64,000 bases of DNA, taken from positions 1,612,001-1,676,000 of the forward strand of contig NZ_AUKG01000001.1 of the NCBI RefSeq assembly GCF_000424625.1. Reading direction: 5' to 3'. This document shows positions 1-8,597 of the stretch, piece by piece. The DNA is from Conexibacter woesei Iso977N (GTDB lineage: Bacteria > Actinomycetota > Thermoleophilia > Solirubrobacterales > Solirubrobacteraceae). The position numbers and the translations under genes are program-made. The notes under the pieces are model-generated. The model had not been told where the DNA came from. It saw only the letters and a list, made by a program, of their open reading frames with translations, and searched no databases. Every line of letters starts with the position of its first letter. The first letter of the stretch is position 1.

Positions 1-144
1 GAGGCGCTGTCGATCTTCCCGCTGACCGTCGTCGTCCAGCGGATCGCGCTGGAGCTGAGCGAGGCCCGCGGCGTCTCGCCGGACAGGTTCCGCTTCGAGG
101 AGAGCAGGGAGCGCGAGGTGGCGTTCGAGGGCGTCGGCTTCTAA
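1..144 (+). CDS. SIS-domain sugar isomerase-like protein (C-terminal fragment)
   Basis: This frame is open from the left edge to a TAA at 142-144, giving 47 residues of a protein that starts outside the window. The tail (ALSIFPLTVVVQRIALELSEARG followed by SPDRFRF in two parts of one helix-loop) resembles the last helix of SIS-domain phosphosugar isomerases, where a hydrophobic P-L/I-x-V-Q-R-A helix precedes an RG-x-x-P-D-x-x-R turn. The fragment is too short to name the substrate. The TAA also forms the first bases of a TAACCT box that may serve the next gene. Confidence 0.5.
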   Translation, partial: EALSIFPLTVVVQRIALELSEARGVSPDRFRFEESREREVAFEGVGF

Positions 145-154
145 CCTTCGCTTG

Positions 155-814
155 GTGAGCGACGTCGACCAGATCCCGGCCTCCGCAGCGCTGGTCCTGC
201 GCGACCGCACGAACGCGGATCCGCAGCAGGTCTTCGTCACCGCGCTCTACGACCTGATCGCGCTCGACGCCTGGACGCACCGCCGCGTCCGGCGCCTGCC
301 GGGCCTGCGCCTCACCGACGAGCTGACGCCGTCCGCCGACGCGCCCGACCTCCCCGAGCCGCTGCGCAGCACCGACGCGGTCCTGCGCCGCGCGGCCGCC
401 GAGCTCGGCGCGCCGCTCCGCATCGGGACGCTCGCGGCCTGGCTGGCGCGCCAGGCGGCCGGGACGCCGGCGACCGCCGCCAGGCGCACGCTCGAGACGC
501 TCGTCCAGGACGGCCTGCTGGAGCGCCGCGGAACCCACCTCGGCCCGACCGCGCGCGGGACCGCCGTGCTCGCCCAGCACCCGCAGCTACCCGCACGGGC
601 GCGGCTGGAGGCCCTCGACGACGGCGTCTGGGCACAGGCCATGAAGTCGCTCGGCCCGCTCGGCTCCCGCCTCATCAGCGCCATCGCCGACACCGCGACC
701 GGCCAGCGCGGCTTCGCCTGGGGCGCCATCGGCGCCGAGGTCGCCGGCTACGGCCACTCGCCCAACGGCGACAACCGCCAGGCCGCGATCTGGACCGGGT
801 CCGGGCTGCTCTAG
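155..814 (+). CDS. hypothetical protein with winged-helix-like segment
   Basis: A 219-residue protein that I do not recognise. The start is taken as GTG at 155; a TTG at 152 is in frame, but a TAACCT hexamer ends exactly 7 bases before the GTG, a spacing that recurs at leaderless starts in this window. There is no signal peptide or membrane segment. Residues about 105-145 (AARRTLETLVQDGLLERRG) read like the recognition helix and wing of a winged-helix fold. The N-terminal part (DPQQVFVTALYDLIALDAW) looks like a compact helical domain. It stands alone between the SIS gene and a convergent operon, so context gives no function. Confidence 0.55.
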   Translation: MSDVDQIPASAALVLRDRTNADPQQVFVTALYDLIALDAWTHRRVRRLPGLRLTDELTPSADAPDLPEPLRSTDAVLRRAAAELGAPLRIGTLAAWLARQAAGTPATAARRTLETLVQDGLLERRGTHLGPTARGTAVLAQHPQLPARARLEALDDGVWAQAMKSLGPLGSRLISAIADTATGQRGFAWGAIGAEVAGYGHSPNGDNRQAAIWTGSGLL

Positions 815-1212
815 CGCGGGTGGTCGCCGACCTCGTGGCCGGCGTAGCGCAGCGCGCCGACGGCGTCGGCGAGCCTCTCGCCCGGCACGAGGATCCAGTC
901 GGTCGCGTGCGTCGCGATCGGGAAGATCGGCACGCCCGCGTCCGCCAACGGCCTCGCGATCGACGCCATCACGCCGGTCAGCCCCAGGTCCATCGGCCCC
1001 GCGACCTCGAGGATCCGCCAGCCGCGCACCACCTCGCCGGCCGTGTCGTCCACGAGGTCCTCCAGGCAGACGAGCGAGCGCTCGTCGCCGACCTCGGTCA
1101 GCGACCAGAAGCCGGTCCCGGACGGCGGCACGACGACCTCGTCGACCGACGACGACAACCTGCAGACCGCGTAGTCGCCGTCGAGCACGCGGAGCCTCAG
1201 CGCGGTGCCCAC
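811..1212 (-). CDS. ACT-domain protein (CASTOR/POLR3B-type ACT)
   Basis: A 133-residue protein made of two ACT-like halves, matching the small CASTOR/POLR3B-type ACT family: LRVLDGDYAVCRL at the N-terminus, GFWSLTEVGDERSLVC in the middle, then GWRILEVAGPMDLGLTGVMAS and a final ADAVGALRYAGHEV helix. Such proteins bind small ligands, often amino acids, and usually have no catalytic activity. The start is GTG at 1212, overlapping the last 16 bases of the upstream cupin gene, so translation is probably coupled. It is the third gene of an SDR-cupin-ACT operon. Its stop overlaps that of the convergent upstream gene by a few bases. Ligand unknown. Confidence 0.75.
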   Translation of the reverse strand: MGTALRLRVLDGDYAVCRLSSSVDEVVVPPSGTGFWSLTEVGDERSLVCLEDLVDDTAGEVVRGWRILEVAGPMDLGLTGVMASIARPLADAGVPIFPIATHATDWILVPGERLADAVGALRYAGHEVGDHPR

Positions 1213-1574
1213 GGGACCTCGACGGCGTCCTCGGTCGGCGAGTTGCGCGCCACGACGTACTCGACGTCCTCGGTGTCGGAGACGTTCTCCAGCACGTGCG
1301 TCTCGTGCGGCGGCACCCAGAGCATGTCGCCCTGCTGCAGCTCGACCACGTTCTCCAGCCGCTCGCCCCACCGGATCCGCATCCCACCGCTGAGCATGTA
1401 GCACGCGCTCTCGCAGTCGGCGTGGTAGTGGGGGCGCGACCGCGCGCCCGCCGGCAGCCGGAAGATCCCCATGAACAGGGCCTCGCTGCCGGTGGTCGCG
1501 CGCGACACCTCGTGTCCGCCCACGACGCCGCGCGGTTCCTCATGCGGTGCGACGCCGGGGCGGATGACCTTCAT
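1197..1574 (-). CDS. cupin-domain protein
   Basis: A 125-residue single-domain cupin. Motif 1 is visible as RPHYHADCESACYMLSGG (two His and a Glu-type ligand set) and motif 2 as GDMLWVPPHETHVLEN with the terminal His. Small cupins of this form act as metal-dependent dioxygenases, isomerases or ligand sensors; the sequence does not settle which. The ATG directly abuts the TAG of the SDR gene with no gap, so the two are cotranscribed. The acidic C-terminus runs into the overlapping ACT gene. Confidence 0.8.
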   Translation of the reverse strand: MKVIRPGVAPHEEPRGVVGGHEVSRATTGSEALFMGIFRLPAGARSRPHYHADCESACYMLSGGMRIRWGERLENVVELQQGDMLWVPPHETHVLENVSDTEDVEYVVARNSPTEDAVEVPWAPR

Positions 1575-2402
1575 CTAGAACATCATGCCCGTCTGCTGGC
1601 CGCCCGTCACGTTCAGGACCTGCCCGTGGACGTAGTTGCTCCACGGCGAGCACAGGAAGAAGATCGCGCCCGCGGCCTCCTCCGGCGTGCCCGCGCGGCC
1701 CAGCGGGATCAGCATCTTGCCCATCGCGGCGAGCTGCTCGGGGATGCCGAGCTGGACCTTCTCGCCGTCGATCTCCATCTGGTTCTCGTCGTTCTTGGCC
1801 GACGTCAGGCGCGTCTCGATGAAGCCGAAGGCGACCGCGTTGGCGTTGACCTTGAACTGGCCCCACTCCTTGGCGATCGTCTTGATCAGGCCGACCGTGC
1901 CGAGCTTGCCGGCCGCGTAGTTGGCCTGCCCGGCGTTGCCGAACATGCCCGAGGTCGACGACACGTTGACGATCTTGCGGAAGACCTCGACGCCCTCCTC
2001 GCGCTCCCTCTTGGCGGGCTCGCGCAGGTGCGGCGCCGCGGCGCGCACGACCTTGAACGGCACCGTCAGGTGGATCGCCAGCATGCGCTCCCACCAGTCG
2101 TCGCTCATCTTGTGGATCGGCGCGTCCAGCGTGTAGCCCGCGTTGTTGACGATGATGTCGATCTTGCCCCACGCGTCGATCGCGGTCTGGACGAGCTTGT
2201 CCGGCGCGTCGCCCTTCGTGAGGTCGCCCGCGAACACCGCGGTCTCACCGCCGATCTCCGAAGCGGTCTGCTGCGCGACATCACCGTCGAGGTCGTTGAT
2301 CACGACCTTCGCGCCCTGGCTGCTGAGCAGCTCGGCGGTCGCCCGCCCGATGCCGCGGGCCGAACCGGTGACGATCGCGACCTTGTCGTCGAGAACTCCC
2401 AT
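1575..2402 (-). CDS. SDR-family oxidoreductase (FabG-like)
   Basis: A 275-residue classical short-chain dehydrogenase. The NAD(P)-binding glycine motif TGSARGIG is at residues 12-19, NNAG at about 90, the catalytic Ser in VNVSSTSG and the YAAGK Tyr-Lys pair at about 165-170. An Asp after the second beta strand (VINDLDGD) suggests NAD preference. The long insertion REPAKREREEGVEVFRK before the catalytic Ser is unusual for FabG and fits dehydrogenases of acyl-CoA or alcohol side chains. An SD-like AGAGGAG lies before the ATG. It heads an operon with a cupin and an ACT protein, divergent from a PucR regulator, a plausible controller. Confidence 0.85.
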   Translation of the reverse strand: MGVLDDKVAIVTGSARGIGRATAELLSSQGAKVVINDLDGDVAQQTASEIGGETAVFAGDLTKGDAPDKLVQTAIDAWGKIDIIVNNAGYTLDAPIHKMSDDWWERMLAIHLTVPFKVVRAAAPHLREPAKREREEGVEVFRKIVNVSSTSGMFGNAGQANYAAGKLGTVGLIKTIAKEWGQFKVNANAVAFGFIETRLTSAKNDENQMEIDGEKVQLGIPEQLAAMGKMLIPLGRAGTPEEAAGAIFFLCSPWSNYVHGQVLNVTGGQQTGMMF

Positions 2403-2502
2403 GTCAAACGTCTCCTCTTGCGAAAGATGAACCGAGCGTCAAGTTGCGCGGCGGATCCTAGCTGGGGTACGTTCGCGCCGGGTTGACGGAGGAGCTGGTG
2501 TC

Positions 2503-3684
2503 GTGGAGCCGGACGACGTCGGTGTCGCGGTCGTGGACGTGCTGCGTCCGACGATCGCCGCGCTGACCGACGAGGTGCTGAGCAGCGTGGTCGAAGCGGT
2601 GCCCCCGTTCACGGAATGGTGGGGCGGGACGCTCGACGTCCGCGACGGGGTCGACCACGGCATCCGCGGCTTCCTGGAGCTGCTCGAAGGCGGGGGCGCC
2701 GCCGACGCGAGCGGCGCGCGGCTGCCCAACCACGACGTCTTCTTCGCCTTCGGCCGCAGCGAGCTGCGCGCGGGCCGCTCGGTCGGCAGCGCGCTGGCCG
2801 CCTACCGCGTCGGCGCGCAGGCGGCGTGGCGCGCGATGGTCGCCCGCGGCCACGAGGCCGGGATCGCGCCCGAGGACCTCTACGCGGTCGCCGACGCGAT
2901 CTTCGCCTACATCGACCGCCTCTGCGCGGTGACCGTCGAGGGCTACGCCTACGAGCAGACCCAGGGCGCGGTGGAACGCGTGGACGCGCGGCGCCGGCTC
3001 GTGGAGCTGGCGATCCGCCGCCCGCCCCCGGCGCCCGCCGAGCTGGCCGGCGCGGCCGCTGACGCCGCGTGGCGCCTGCCCGCGCAGCTGGCGGTCGTCG
3101 CGTTCCGGGACGAGCGCAGCGCGCGCGTCGCCGCGCGCCTCGGCGCCGACGCGGTCGTCGCGCGCGTGGACGGGACCGGCTGGGCGCTGGTCCCGGACCC
3201 GGACGGCCCGGGCCGCCGCGCCGCGACGACGGGCGCGCTGGACGGCGTGCGCGCCGGCGTCGGGCCGACGGTCGCGCCGCACGAGGCGGCGCTGTCGGCG
3301 CGCCTGGCCGAGCGCGCGCTCGCGCTCGTCAGCGCCACGGACGCGACCGCGGTCCGGGCCGACGACCGCGGCGTCGACCTGCTGCTGCTCGGCGATCCCC
3401 AGCTCGCGGGCGGCCTCGTCGCGCGCGTCCTCGACGAGCCGCTGGCGGTCGTCCCGGAGGCCACGCGCGAGCGCCTCGTCGAGACGCTCGAGGTCTGGCT
3501 GGAGTGCCAGGGCGAGGTCCGGCCGACGGCCGAGCGCCTGCACGTCCACACCCAGACCGTCCGCTACCGCGTCGCGCAGCTGCGGGAGCTGCTCGGCGAG
3601 CCGCTCCAGACGGCCGAGGGCCGCCTGGAGCTGGAGCTCGCGGTGCGCGCGCGGCGCCTTCACCAGACGGTCACGCCGCAGTGA
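2503..3684 (+). CDS. PucR-family transcriptional regulator
   Basis: A 393-residue regulator. The C-terminus (about 330-390) carries the PucR/CdaR helix-turn-helix: LVETLEVWLECQGEV, then TAERLHVHTQTVRYRV. The central part is a degenerate GGDEF-like domain common in actinobacterial PucR proteins and the N-terminus is a helical sensor domain. The start is GTG at 2503, with a clear SD (GGAGGAG at 2488-2494) 8 bases upstream. It is divergent from the SDR operon across a 100-base gap, an arrangement typical of a local regulator. The inducer cannot be read from the sequence. Confidence 0.88.
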   Translation: MEPDDVGVAVVDVLRPTIAALTDEVLSSVVEAVPPFTEWWGGTLDVRDGVDHGIRGFLELLEGGGAADASGARLPNHDVFFAFGRSELRAGRSVGSALAAYRVGAQAAWRAMVARGHEAGIAPEDLYAVADAIFAYIDRLCAVTVEGYAYEQTQGAVERVDARRRLVELAIRRPPPAPAELAGAAADAAWRLPAQLAVVAFRDERSARVAARLGADAVVARVDGTGWALVPDPDGPGRRAATTGALDGVRAGVGPTVAPHEAALSARLAERALALVSATDATAVRADDRGVDLLLLGDPQLAGGLVARVLDEPLAVVPEATRERLVETLEVWLECQGEVRPTAERLHVHTQTVRYRVAQLRELLGEPLQTAEGRLELELAVRARRLHQTVTPQ

Positions 3685-3718
3685 CATCCTGAACACGGAC
3701 GTCCCGCTTCGGACATCG

Positions 3719-3724
3719 CATAGT
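3719..3724 (+). promoter_or_regulatory. candidate -10 box (CATAGT) before the phosphatase gene
   Basis: CATAGT ends 8 bases before the ATG at 3733 and no SD is present, which fits a leaderless transcript. No convincing -35 element is seen. Confidence 0.35.
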
Positions 3725-3732
3725 GGCGCGCG

Positions 3733-5259
3733 ATGTCCAGCGACTCCTCCAAGAACCTCACCCGCCGCGCGCTCGTCGCGCGCGCGATCCGCGGCGGCGC
3801 CGCCCTCACCGCCGGACCCGCGTTCCTCGGCGCCGCCGAGCGCGCCCGCGCCGCGGCGCCCGGACCCAGCGGCGTGCACCTCACGTTCGGCGCGCGCCCC
3901 GAGCGCGAGATGGTGGTGTCCTGGACGGCGCCGAGGGGCGCGAAGCGGCCCGGCGTGCGGGTCGGTCCCGCGCACGGCCACCTGTCCGAGGTCCGCAGGC
4001 CCGACAGCGTCGGGATCGTCGATCGCGACGCCCGCGTCACCGCGGCCGCGCAGCGCGACCAGCTCACCGTCCACCACGTGGCGCTCGACGACCTGCGCCC
4101 CGACACGGCCTACGTCTACGAGATCGTCGGCGACGGCACAGCGACCCGCCGTGGCACGTTCCGGACCGCGCCCGCCGGCCGCGCGCCGTTTCGCTTCACC
4201 GCCTTCGGCGACCAGGGCACGGGCGACAAGGACTACGTGATCTCCGCCGCCCAGGGGCGCTGGATCGTCGACCAGGTCGACGGCCGCGAGCCGCTGCTGA
4301 ACCTCCACCTCGGCGACCTCGCCTACGCCAACCTCCAGCCCGCGGGCAGGCGCGGCGTGGCGTGGGACACGTTCATGGACAACAACGCTCGCAGCGCGGC
4401 GAGCCGCCCGTGGATGCCGATCCTCGGCAACCACGAGATCGAGAAGGGCAACGGCCCGCTCGGCTACGACCAGTACCTCGGGCGCTTCCGCCTGCCGTCG
4501 AACGGGAGCAGGCACCACGACGGCCACTGGTACGCGTTCACCGTCGGGACCGTCCGGTTCGTCGCCGTCGACGCCGAGGACTGGGCGCTGCAGAAGGGCG
4601 GCGACATCTTCAACAAGGGCTACTCGGCGGGCGCGCAGCTGACCTGGCTGAAGCGCGAGCTCAGGAGCGCCCGCGCCGACAAGGCCCACGACTGGGTCGT
4701 CGTGCTCGTCCACCACCCGCTGGTCTCCAGCGCCGACCTCAACGGCCCGGACGTCGGCGTGCGCGAGGCGCTGCTGCCGCTGCTGCACGCCCACGGCGTC
4801 GACCTCGTCCTCTCCGGCCACGACCACGACTACGAGCGCTCCTACCTGCTCGGCGACGCCGAGGCCGGCTCGCCGACCCTGCGACCGCAGGTCCTCGGCA
4901 AGGAGCTGGAGCGGGTCGACACCACCAAGGGCTGGGTCCAGCTCGTCCTCGGCGGCGGCGGGACGTCGATCCCGACCGCGCAGTACGACAAGGACAACGA
5001 CAAGCCCGGCCAGCAGGCACCGGTGTTCGTCGAGCCCGGCCTGCTGCTGCCGACCGGCGAGGAGGACGTCACGTGGTCGGCCGTGCGCGACGAGGGCCAC
5101 CCGTACGGCTTCGCGCAGTTCGACGTGACGCCCGCGCCGCGTGGCGGGGGCGTCGCGAAGATGGAGGTGCAGGCCTACAGGTTGGCGACGCCGAGCGCCG
5201 CCAACCCGAGGCCCAAGCCGGTCCCGTCGGACCGGTTCACCTTGACGCGACGCGTCTAG
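3733..5259 (+). CDS. secreted purple acid phosphatase-like metallophosphoesterase
   Basis: A 508-residue exported enzyme. The N-terminus (NLTRRALVARAIRGG, then AAERARAA) is a Tat-type signal with an RR pair. Residues about 45-140 form the fibronectin-like N-domain of purple acid phosphatases (GVHLTFGARPEREMVVSW). The catalytic domain shows all five metal-ligand blocks: GDQG, GDLAYAN, GNHEIE, VVLVHHPL and GHDHDYER. It should hydrolyse phosphomonoesters outside the cytoplasm with a dinuclear metal centre, probably for phosphate scavenging; the substrate is not determined. Its TAG stop shares the bases CTAG with the stop of the convergent SGNH hydrolase gene. Confidence 0.88.
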   Translation: MSSDSSKNLTRRALVARAIRGGAALTAGPAFLGAAERARAAAPGPSGVHLTFGARPEREMVVSWTAPRGAKRPGVRVGPAHGHLSEVRRPDSVGIVDRDARVTAAAQRDQLTVHHVALDDLRPDTAYVYEIVGDGTATRRGTFRTAPAGRAPFRFTAFGDQGTGDKDYVISAAQGRWIVDQVDGREPLLNLHLGDLAYANLQPAGRRGVAWDTFMDNNARSAASRPWMPILGNHEIEKGNGPLGYDQYLGRFRLPSNGSRHHDGHWYAFTVGTVRFVAVDAEDWALQKGGDIFNKGYSAGAQLTWLKRELRSARADKAHDWVVVLVHHPLVSSADLNGPDVGVREALLPLLHAHGVDLVLSGHDHDYERSYLLGDAEAGSPTLRPQVLGKELERVDTTKGWVQLVLGGGGTSIPTAQYDKDNDKPGQQAPVFVEPGLLLPTGEEDVTWSAVRDEGHPYGFAQFDVTPAPRGGGVAKMEVQAYRLATPSAANPRPKPVPSDRFTLTRRV

Positions 5260-6044
5260 CCGATGATCGACCGGATCGCCGGCACGTCGCCGCTGGCGTA
5301 GCCGTTGCGCGTCGGGTGGTAGCTGTCGGCCGTGTGCAGCAGCGTCAGCCCGTTGGTGAACGGGTTGCTCGCGCAGACGTCGTGCCCGGCCCAGTACGGG
5401 TTGACGTCGGCGTAGGAGAACCCGTAGGCCAGCGCGCGGGTCTTGATGGTGTTGTCGAGCGAGTCGACGAGCGTGGTCAGCCTCGTCTCCTCGTCCGACG
5501 AGACGCCGGTCGCGCCCAGGCACGTCCTCGACGGGCTGGCGAACGGGCGCCCGTAGCCGAGGATGACGACCCTGGCGTTGGGCGCCTTGGCCCTGATCGC
5601 CGCGTAGGTCGAGTTCAGCTTCGCCGGCAGCTCGTTGTTGATCTTGGCCTGCGAGGACGCGATCTGCGACGCGCAGCCCAGCGTGGTGCAGGCGATGATC
5701 AGGTTCGTGAACCCGATGTCGTTGCCGCCGATCGTCATCGTCACGAGCCTCGTGCTCGTGCTCAGCGAGTTGGACTGCGAGTTGATGACGTCGCCGGTCA
5801 CCGCGCCGGCGCAGGCGACGAACGTCAGCGCGTAGCCCTTCTGCTGCGAGAGCAGGTACGGGTAGGCGTAGGTGTTGCGGTTGCAGCTGGAATCCAGGTT
5901 GGTGCTGTTGGCACCGTTGCCGGCCGAGTAGCTGTCGCCGAGGGCGACGTACGAGTCGGCGGCGAAGGCCGACCCGGCCGTGAGGGACAGGACGATGAGC
6001 AGCGCGCCGACGATCGGGGCGACGCTGCGCGCAAGGCGCTTCAT
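5256..6044 (-). CDS. secreted SGNH/GDSL-family lipase or esterase
   Basis: A 262-residue secreted hydrolase. The ATG at 6044 is chosen because an SD (GAGGAG) precedes it; an in-frame ATG 36 bases upstream has none. A signal peptide ends near GSAFAADS. The four SGNH blocks are present: ALGDSYSAG (Ser nucleophile), VACAGAVTGD (Gly), TIGGNDIGF (Asn) and DSYHPTRNGY (Asp-His). Paired Cys residues fit the extracellular actinobacterial GDSL lipases, which cleave acyl esters. It converges on the phosphatase gene with a 4-base overlap. A perfect 24-bp palindrome lies upstream at 6150-6173. Confidence 0.88.
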   Translation of the reverse strand: MKRLARSVAPIVGALLIVLSLTAGSAFAADSYVALGDSYSAGNGANSTNLDSSCNRNTYAYPYLLSQQKGYALTFVACAGAVTGDVINSQSNSLSTSTRLVTMTIGGNDIGFTNLIIACTTLGCASQIASSQAKINNELPAKLNSTYAAIRAKAPNARVVILGYGRPFASPSRTCLGATGVSSDEETRLTTLVDSLDNTIKTRALAYGFSYADVNPYWAGHDVCASNPFTNGLTLLHTADSYHPTRNGYASGDVPAIRSIIG

Positions 6045-6149
6045 GAGATGGACACTCCTCGAGGTGGTTTGACCCGGCACCCCCCGAGGACGACCGTAAC
6101 GTGGCTGCTAATGGTGAGACTTCGCACGCGGGCCACAGCCTGACGCCGT

Positions 6150-6173
6150 GCGGTTGTGCGATCGCACAACCGC
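6150..6173. repeat. perfect 24-bp palindrome (half-site GCGGTTGTGCGA)
   Basis: The half-site GCGGTTGTGCGA is followed immediately by its exact reverse complement, centred at 6161/6162 on a GCGATCGC core. It sits between the MFS stop (6186) and the SGNH gene start (6044), both on the minus strand. It could be an operator for the hydrolase gene or a terminator stem for the MFS gene; there is no T-run on either side, so an operator is slightly favoured. Confidence 0.6.
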
Positions 6174-6185
6174 GACCCCGCCCGT

Positions 6186-7427
6186 TCAGGCTTCGTCCCG
6201 CAACCTGCTGAGAAACGGGACAGACAGGAGGATGGCGGCCGCGCACACGCCCCAGACCGCCTGGTAGCCCTGGGTCCCGTCGAAGACGCCGTCCAGGACG
6301 CCGATCGCGACGCCCGCCAGCAGCGGGCCGAGCGCGGTCCCGACGCCGCGGCTGACGGAGTACAGCCCGGTCGTCAGGCCGTGGTCGTCGTCGCCCATCA
6401 GCGGGATCAGCAGCGCGTAGGGGAGGGTCATCACGACGCCGCCGCCGAACCCGACGAACGGCGCGGCGATCGCGATCGCGACCGTGCTGCCGATGAAGAA
6501 CGGGATCAGCATCCCGAGCCCGTAGATGACCAGCGACACCTGCATGACCGGGACCGTCCCGAAGCGGTCCGCGAGCTTGCCGCTGATCGGCGTCGCCGCC
6601 GCGATGAAGATCGCGCCGCCCGCGACCGCGACGCCCGCGAGCCCGGTCGAGACGCCGAGGCCGACGGTCAGGTACAGGATGATGAAGGTCTTGGTCGCGC
6701 CGAGCGAGGCCTCCCACAAGCCGTTGGCCACCATGAACGCGCGCAGGTCGCCACGCGTCCTGACCAGGCGCCGGAGCTTGCGGTAGTCCTCGCGCAGGCC
6801 GGACGACCTCCCCGCCTCGTGGTCGGCACGCTCGCGGGGCAGCCGCGTCAGGAAGATCACGATCGACACCGCGGTCACGACCGCGCCGGCGACGAACGGG
6901 ACCGCCTGGCCGAGCGTCAGCAGCGCGCCGCCGGAGGCGATCGCGACGATCGTCCCCACGCCGCGCCACAGCGCCTGCGTCGACTGGCCACGCCCCGCGA
7001 TCTCCTCGTCGACCATGTCGGGGTACAACGCGCGGTAGGGCTCGTAGGCCACGAAGTACGCGGCGTAGAACACCACGACGGCGATCAGCGCGAACGTCAG
7101 CGAGCTGGCCAGGCCCATCAGCGCGAGCGTGACGACCAGCACCGGCGAGCCCCAGATCACGAACGGCAGCCGCGAGGTCCGGCGGTCGCTGAGGGCGCCG
7201 GCCGGCACCGCGAGCAGCAGCGCCATGATCCCCTCGACGGCGATCAGCAGGCCGACGATCGTCGACGACGCGCCGAAGTCGCGCGCGAGCACCGGCAGGT
7301 AGGTCGAGACGATCGTCGTCGCCAGGGCGTAGGCGAACGTCGGCAGCCCGAGGACCGCCAGCAGCTTCAGCTCGCCCGGCTCGAGGTCGCGGTCCCTGTG
7401 CTGCTCCTGGGTGTCGGTCGAGGACAA
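6186..7427 (-). CDS. MFS transporter
   Basis: A 413-residue major facilitator protein with about 12 hydrophobic segments. The loop after TM2 carries the MFS signature (GALSDRRTSRLP), and a long cytosolic loop with charged residues (RLPRERADHEAGR) separates the halves. The sequence YEPYRALYPDMVDEE resembles transporters with a conserved acidic central segment, but the substrate is not evident. The start is TTG at 7427 with no SD. It stands alone between the SGNH gene and the acyl-CoA dehydrogenases and lies on the same strand as both. Confidence 0.82.
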   Translation of the reverse strand: MSSTDTQEQHRDRDLEPGELKLLAVLGLPTFAYALATTIVSTYLPVLARDFGASSTIVGLLIAVEGIMALLLAVPAGALSDRRTSRLPFVIWGSPVLVVTLALMGLASSLTFALIAVVVFYAAYFVAYEPYRALYPDMVDEEIAGRGQSTQALWRGVGTIVAIASGGALLTLGQAVPFVAGAVVTAVSIVIFLTRLPRERADHEAGRSSGLREDYRKLRRLVRTRGDLRAFMVANGLWEASLGATKTFIILYLTVGLGVSTGLAGVAVAGGAIFIAAATPISGKLADRFGTVPVMQVSLVIYGLGMLIPFFIGSTVAIAIAAPFVGFGGGVVMTLPYALLIPLMGDDDHGLTTGLYSVSRGVGTALGPLLAGVAIGVLDGVFDGTQGYQAVWGVCAAAILLSVPFLSRLRDEA

Positions 7428-7460
7428 GGTGTCGCTCGACCGTACCCACAGAACCGGCGT

Positions 7461-8597
7461 CTAGAGCGCCAACACCTTGGCCAGGATCTCCCGCATGATC
7501 TCGTCGGTGCCGCCGCCGATCGGGCCCAGGCGCGCGTCGCGGGCCATCCGCTCGATCTCGTACTCCTCCATGTAGCCCGCGCCGCCGTGGATCTGCAGGC
7601 ACGTGTCCATCACGTCGAAGCACGCGCGCTGGGTGGCGAGCTTGGCCATCGTGACCTCCTTGACCGCGTCGCCCTCGGTGCGCACGAAGCGCTCCAGCGC
7701 GTCGTAGGTCACGACGCGCGCGCAGTGCGCGGTCGTCGCGACGTCGGCGAGCTTGTGGCGCAGGGTCTGGAAGCCGGTCAGCGGGCGGCCGAACGCGTTG
7801 CGGGACTGGGCGAACGCGACGGTCCTGTCGTAGGCGACCTGCATCGCACCGACCGCGCCGAGCGCCATCGCCAGCCGCTCCCACTGGAAGTTGGCCATGA
7901 TCAGGTAGAAGCCCTCGTTCTCGCGCCCGAGCAGGTTCTCCTCGGGCACGAAGACGTCGTCGAAGCTCATCAGCGCCGTGTCGGACGCGTGCCAGCCGAG
8001 CTTCTCGATCGGCGACGTCGTGACGCCGTCCTGGCGGTCGATGATGAAGAACGAGATGCCGTGGTGGCCGCCCTCGGCGGTCGTCTTGACGGCCGTCACC
8101 CAGAAGTGCGCGCGGCATCCGTTGGTGATGAACATCTTCGAGCCGTTGATGACCCAGCCGCCGTCGACCCGCCTGGCGTGCGTTTTCAGCCCGGCGACGT
8201 CGGAGCCCGCGTCGGGCTCGGTGATCGCCAGCGCGCCGATCTTCTCGCCCGCGATCGCCGGCGCGAGGTAGCGCGCCTTCTGGTCGTCGGTGCCGAACTT
8301 CGCGATCGGCGGCGTGGCGATGTTGACGTGCGCGCCGATCCCGGCCGCGACGCCACCGCTGCCGCAGTGCGCCAGCTCCTCGATGAACACCGCGTCGTGC
8401 AGGTAGTCGCCGCCCTGCCCGCCGAGCGCCTCCGGGTACTTCAACCCCAGGAAGCCACGCTCGGCGAGCGCGGGGAAGACGCTGTCGGGGAACCCCCGCG
8501 CGTCCTCCCACTCGGTCGCGTGCGGCCGCAGCTCGGCGAGGATGTAGCGCCGGATCGACTCCCGCAGCGCCTCGTGCTCGTCGGTGAACAGGCTCAC
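7461..8597 (-). CDS. acyl-CoA dehydrogenase (second of pair)
   Basis: A 378-residue FAD-dependent acyl-CoA dehydrogenase that makes the alpha-beta double bond in acyl-CoA thioesters. Typical blocks are ALAITEPDAGSDVAG (FAD and substrate binding), INGSKMFITNG, the substrate-contact region RNAFGRPLTGFQ, and the C-terminal QIHGGAGYMEEYEIER and GGGTDEIMREI. The base position falls in IHGGAGYMEEY, where glutamate serves in short- and branched-chain members. The start is GTG at 8597, overlapping the TGA of the upstream gene in GTGA, so translation is coupled. It forms an operon with the following dehydrogenase. Confidence 0.9.
   Translation of the reverse strand: MSLFTDEHEALRESIRRYILAELRPHATEWEDARGFPDSVFPALAERGFLGLKYPEALGGQGGDYLHDAVFIEELAHCGSGGVAAGIGAHVNIATPPIAKFGTDDQKARYLAPAIAGEKIGALAITEPDAGSDVAGLKTHARRVDGGWVINGSKMFITNGCRAHFWVTAVKTTAEGGHHGISFFIIDRQDGVTTSPIEKLGWHASDTALMSFDDVFVPEENLLGRENEGFYLIMANFQWERLAMALGAVGAMQVAYDRTVAFAQSRNAFGRPLTGFQTLRHKLADVATTAHCARVVTYDALERFVRTEGDAVKEVTMAKLATQRACFDVMDTCLQIHGGAGYMEEYEIERMARDARLGPIGGGTDEIMREILAKVLAL

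Noticed and set aside
3723-6143. 806-residue plus-strand frame over the phosphatase and SGNH genes
   Set aside because: Shifted frame of the phosphatase and antisense to the SGNH hydrolase; no domain signature.
2458-8511. 2017-residue minus-strand open frame
   Set aside because: It is out of frame with the true genes on both strands, lacks family motifs and is Arg/Ala-rich, the usual shadow of high-GC third positions.
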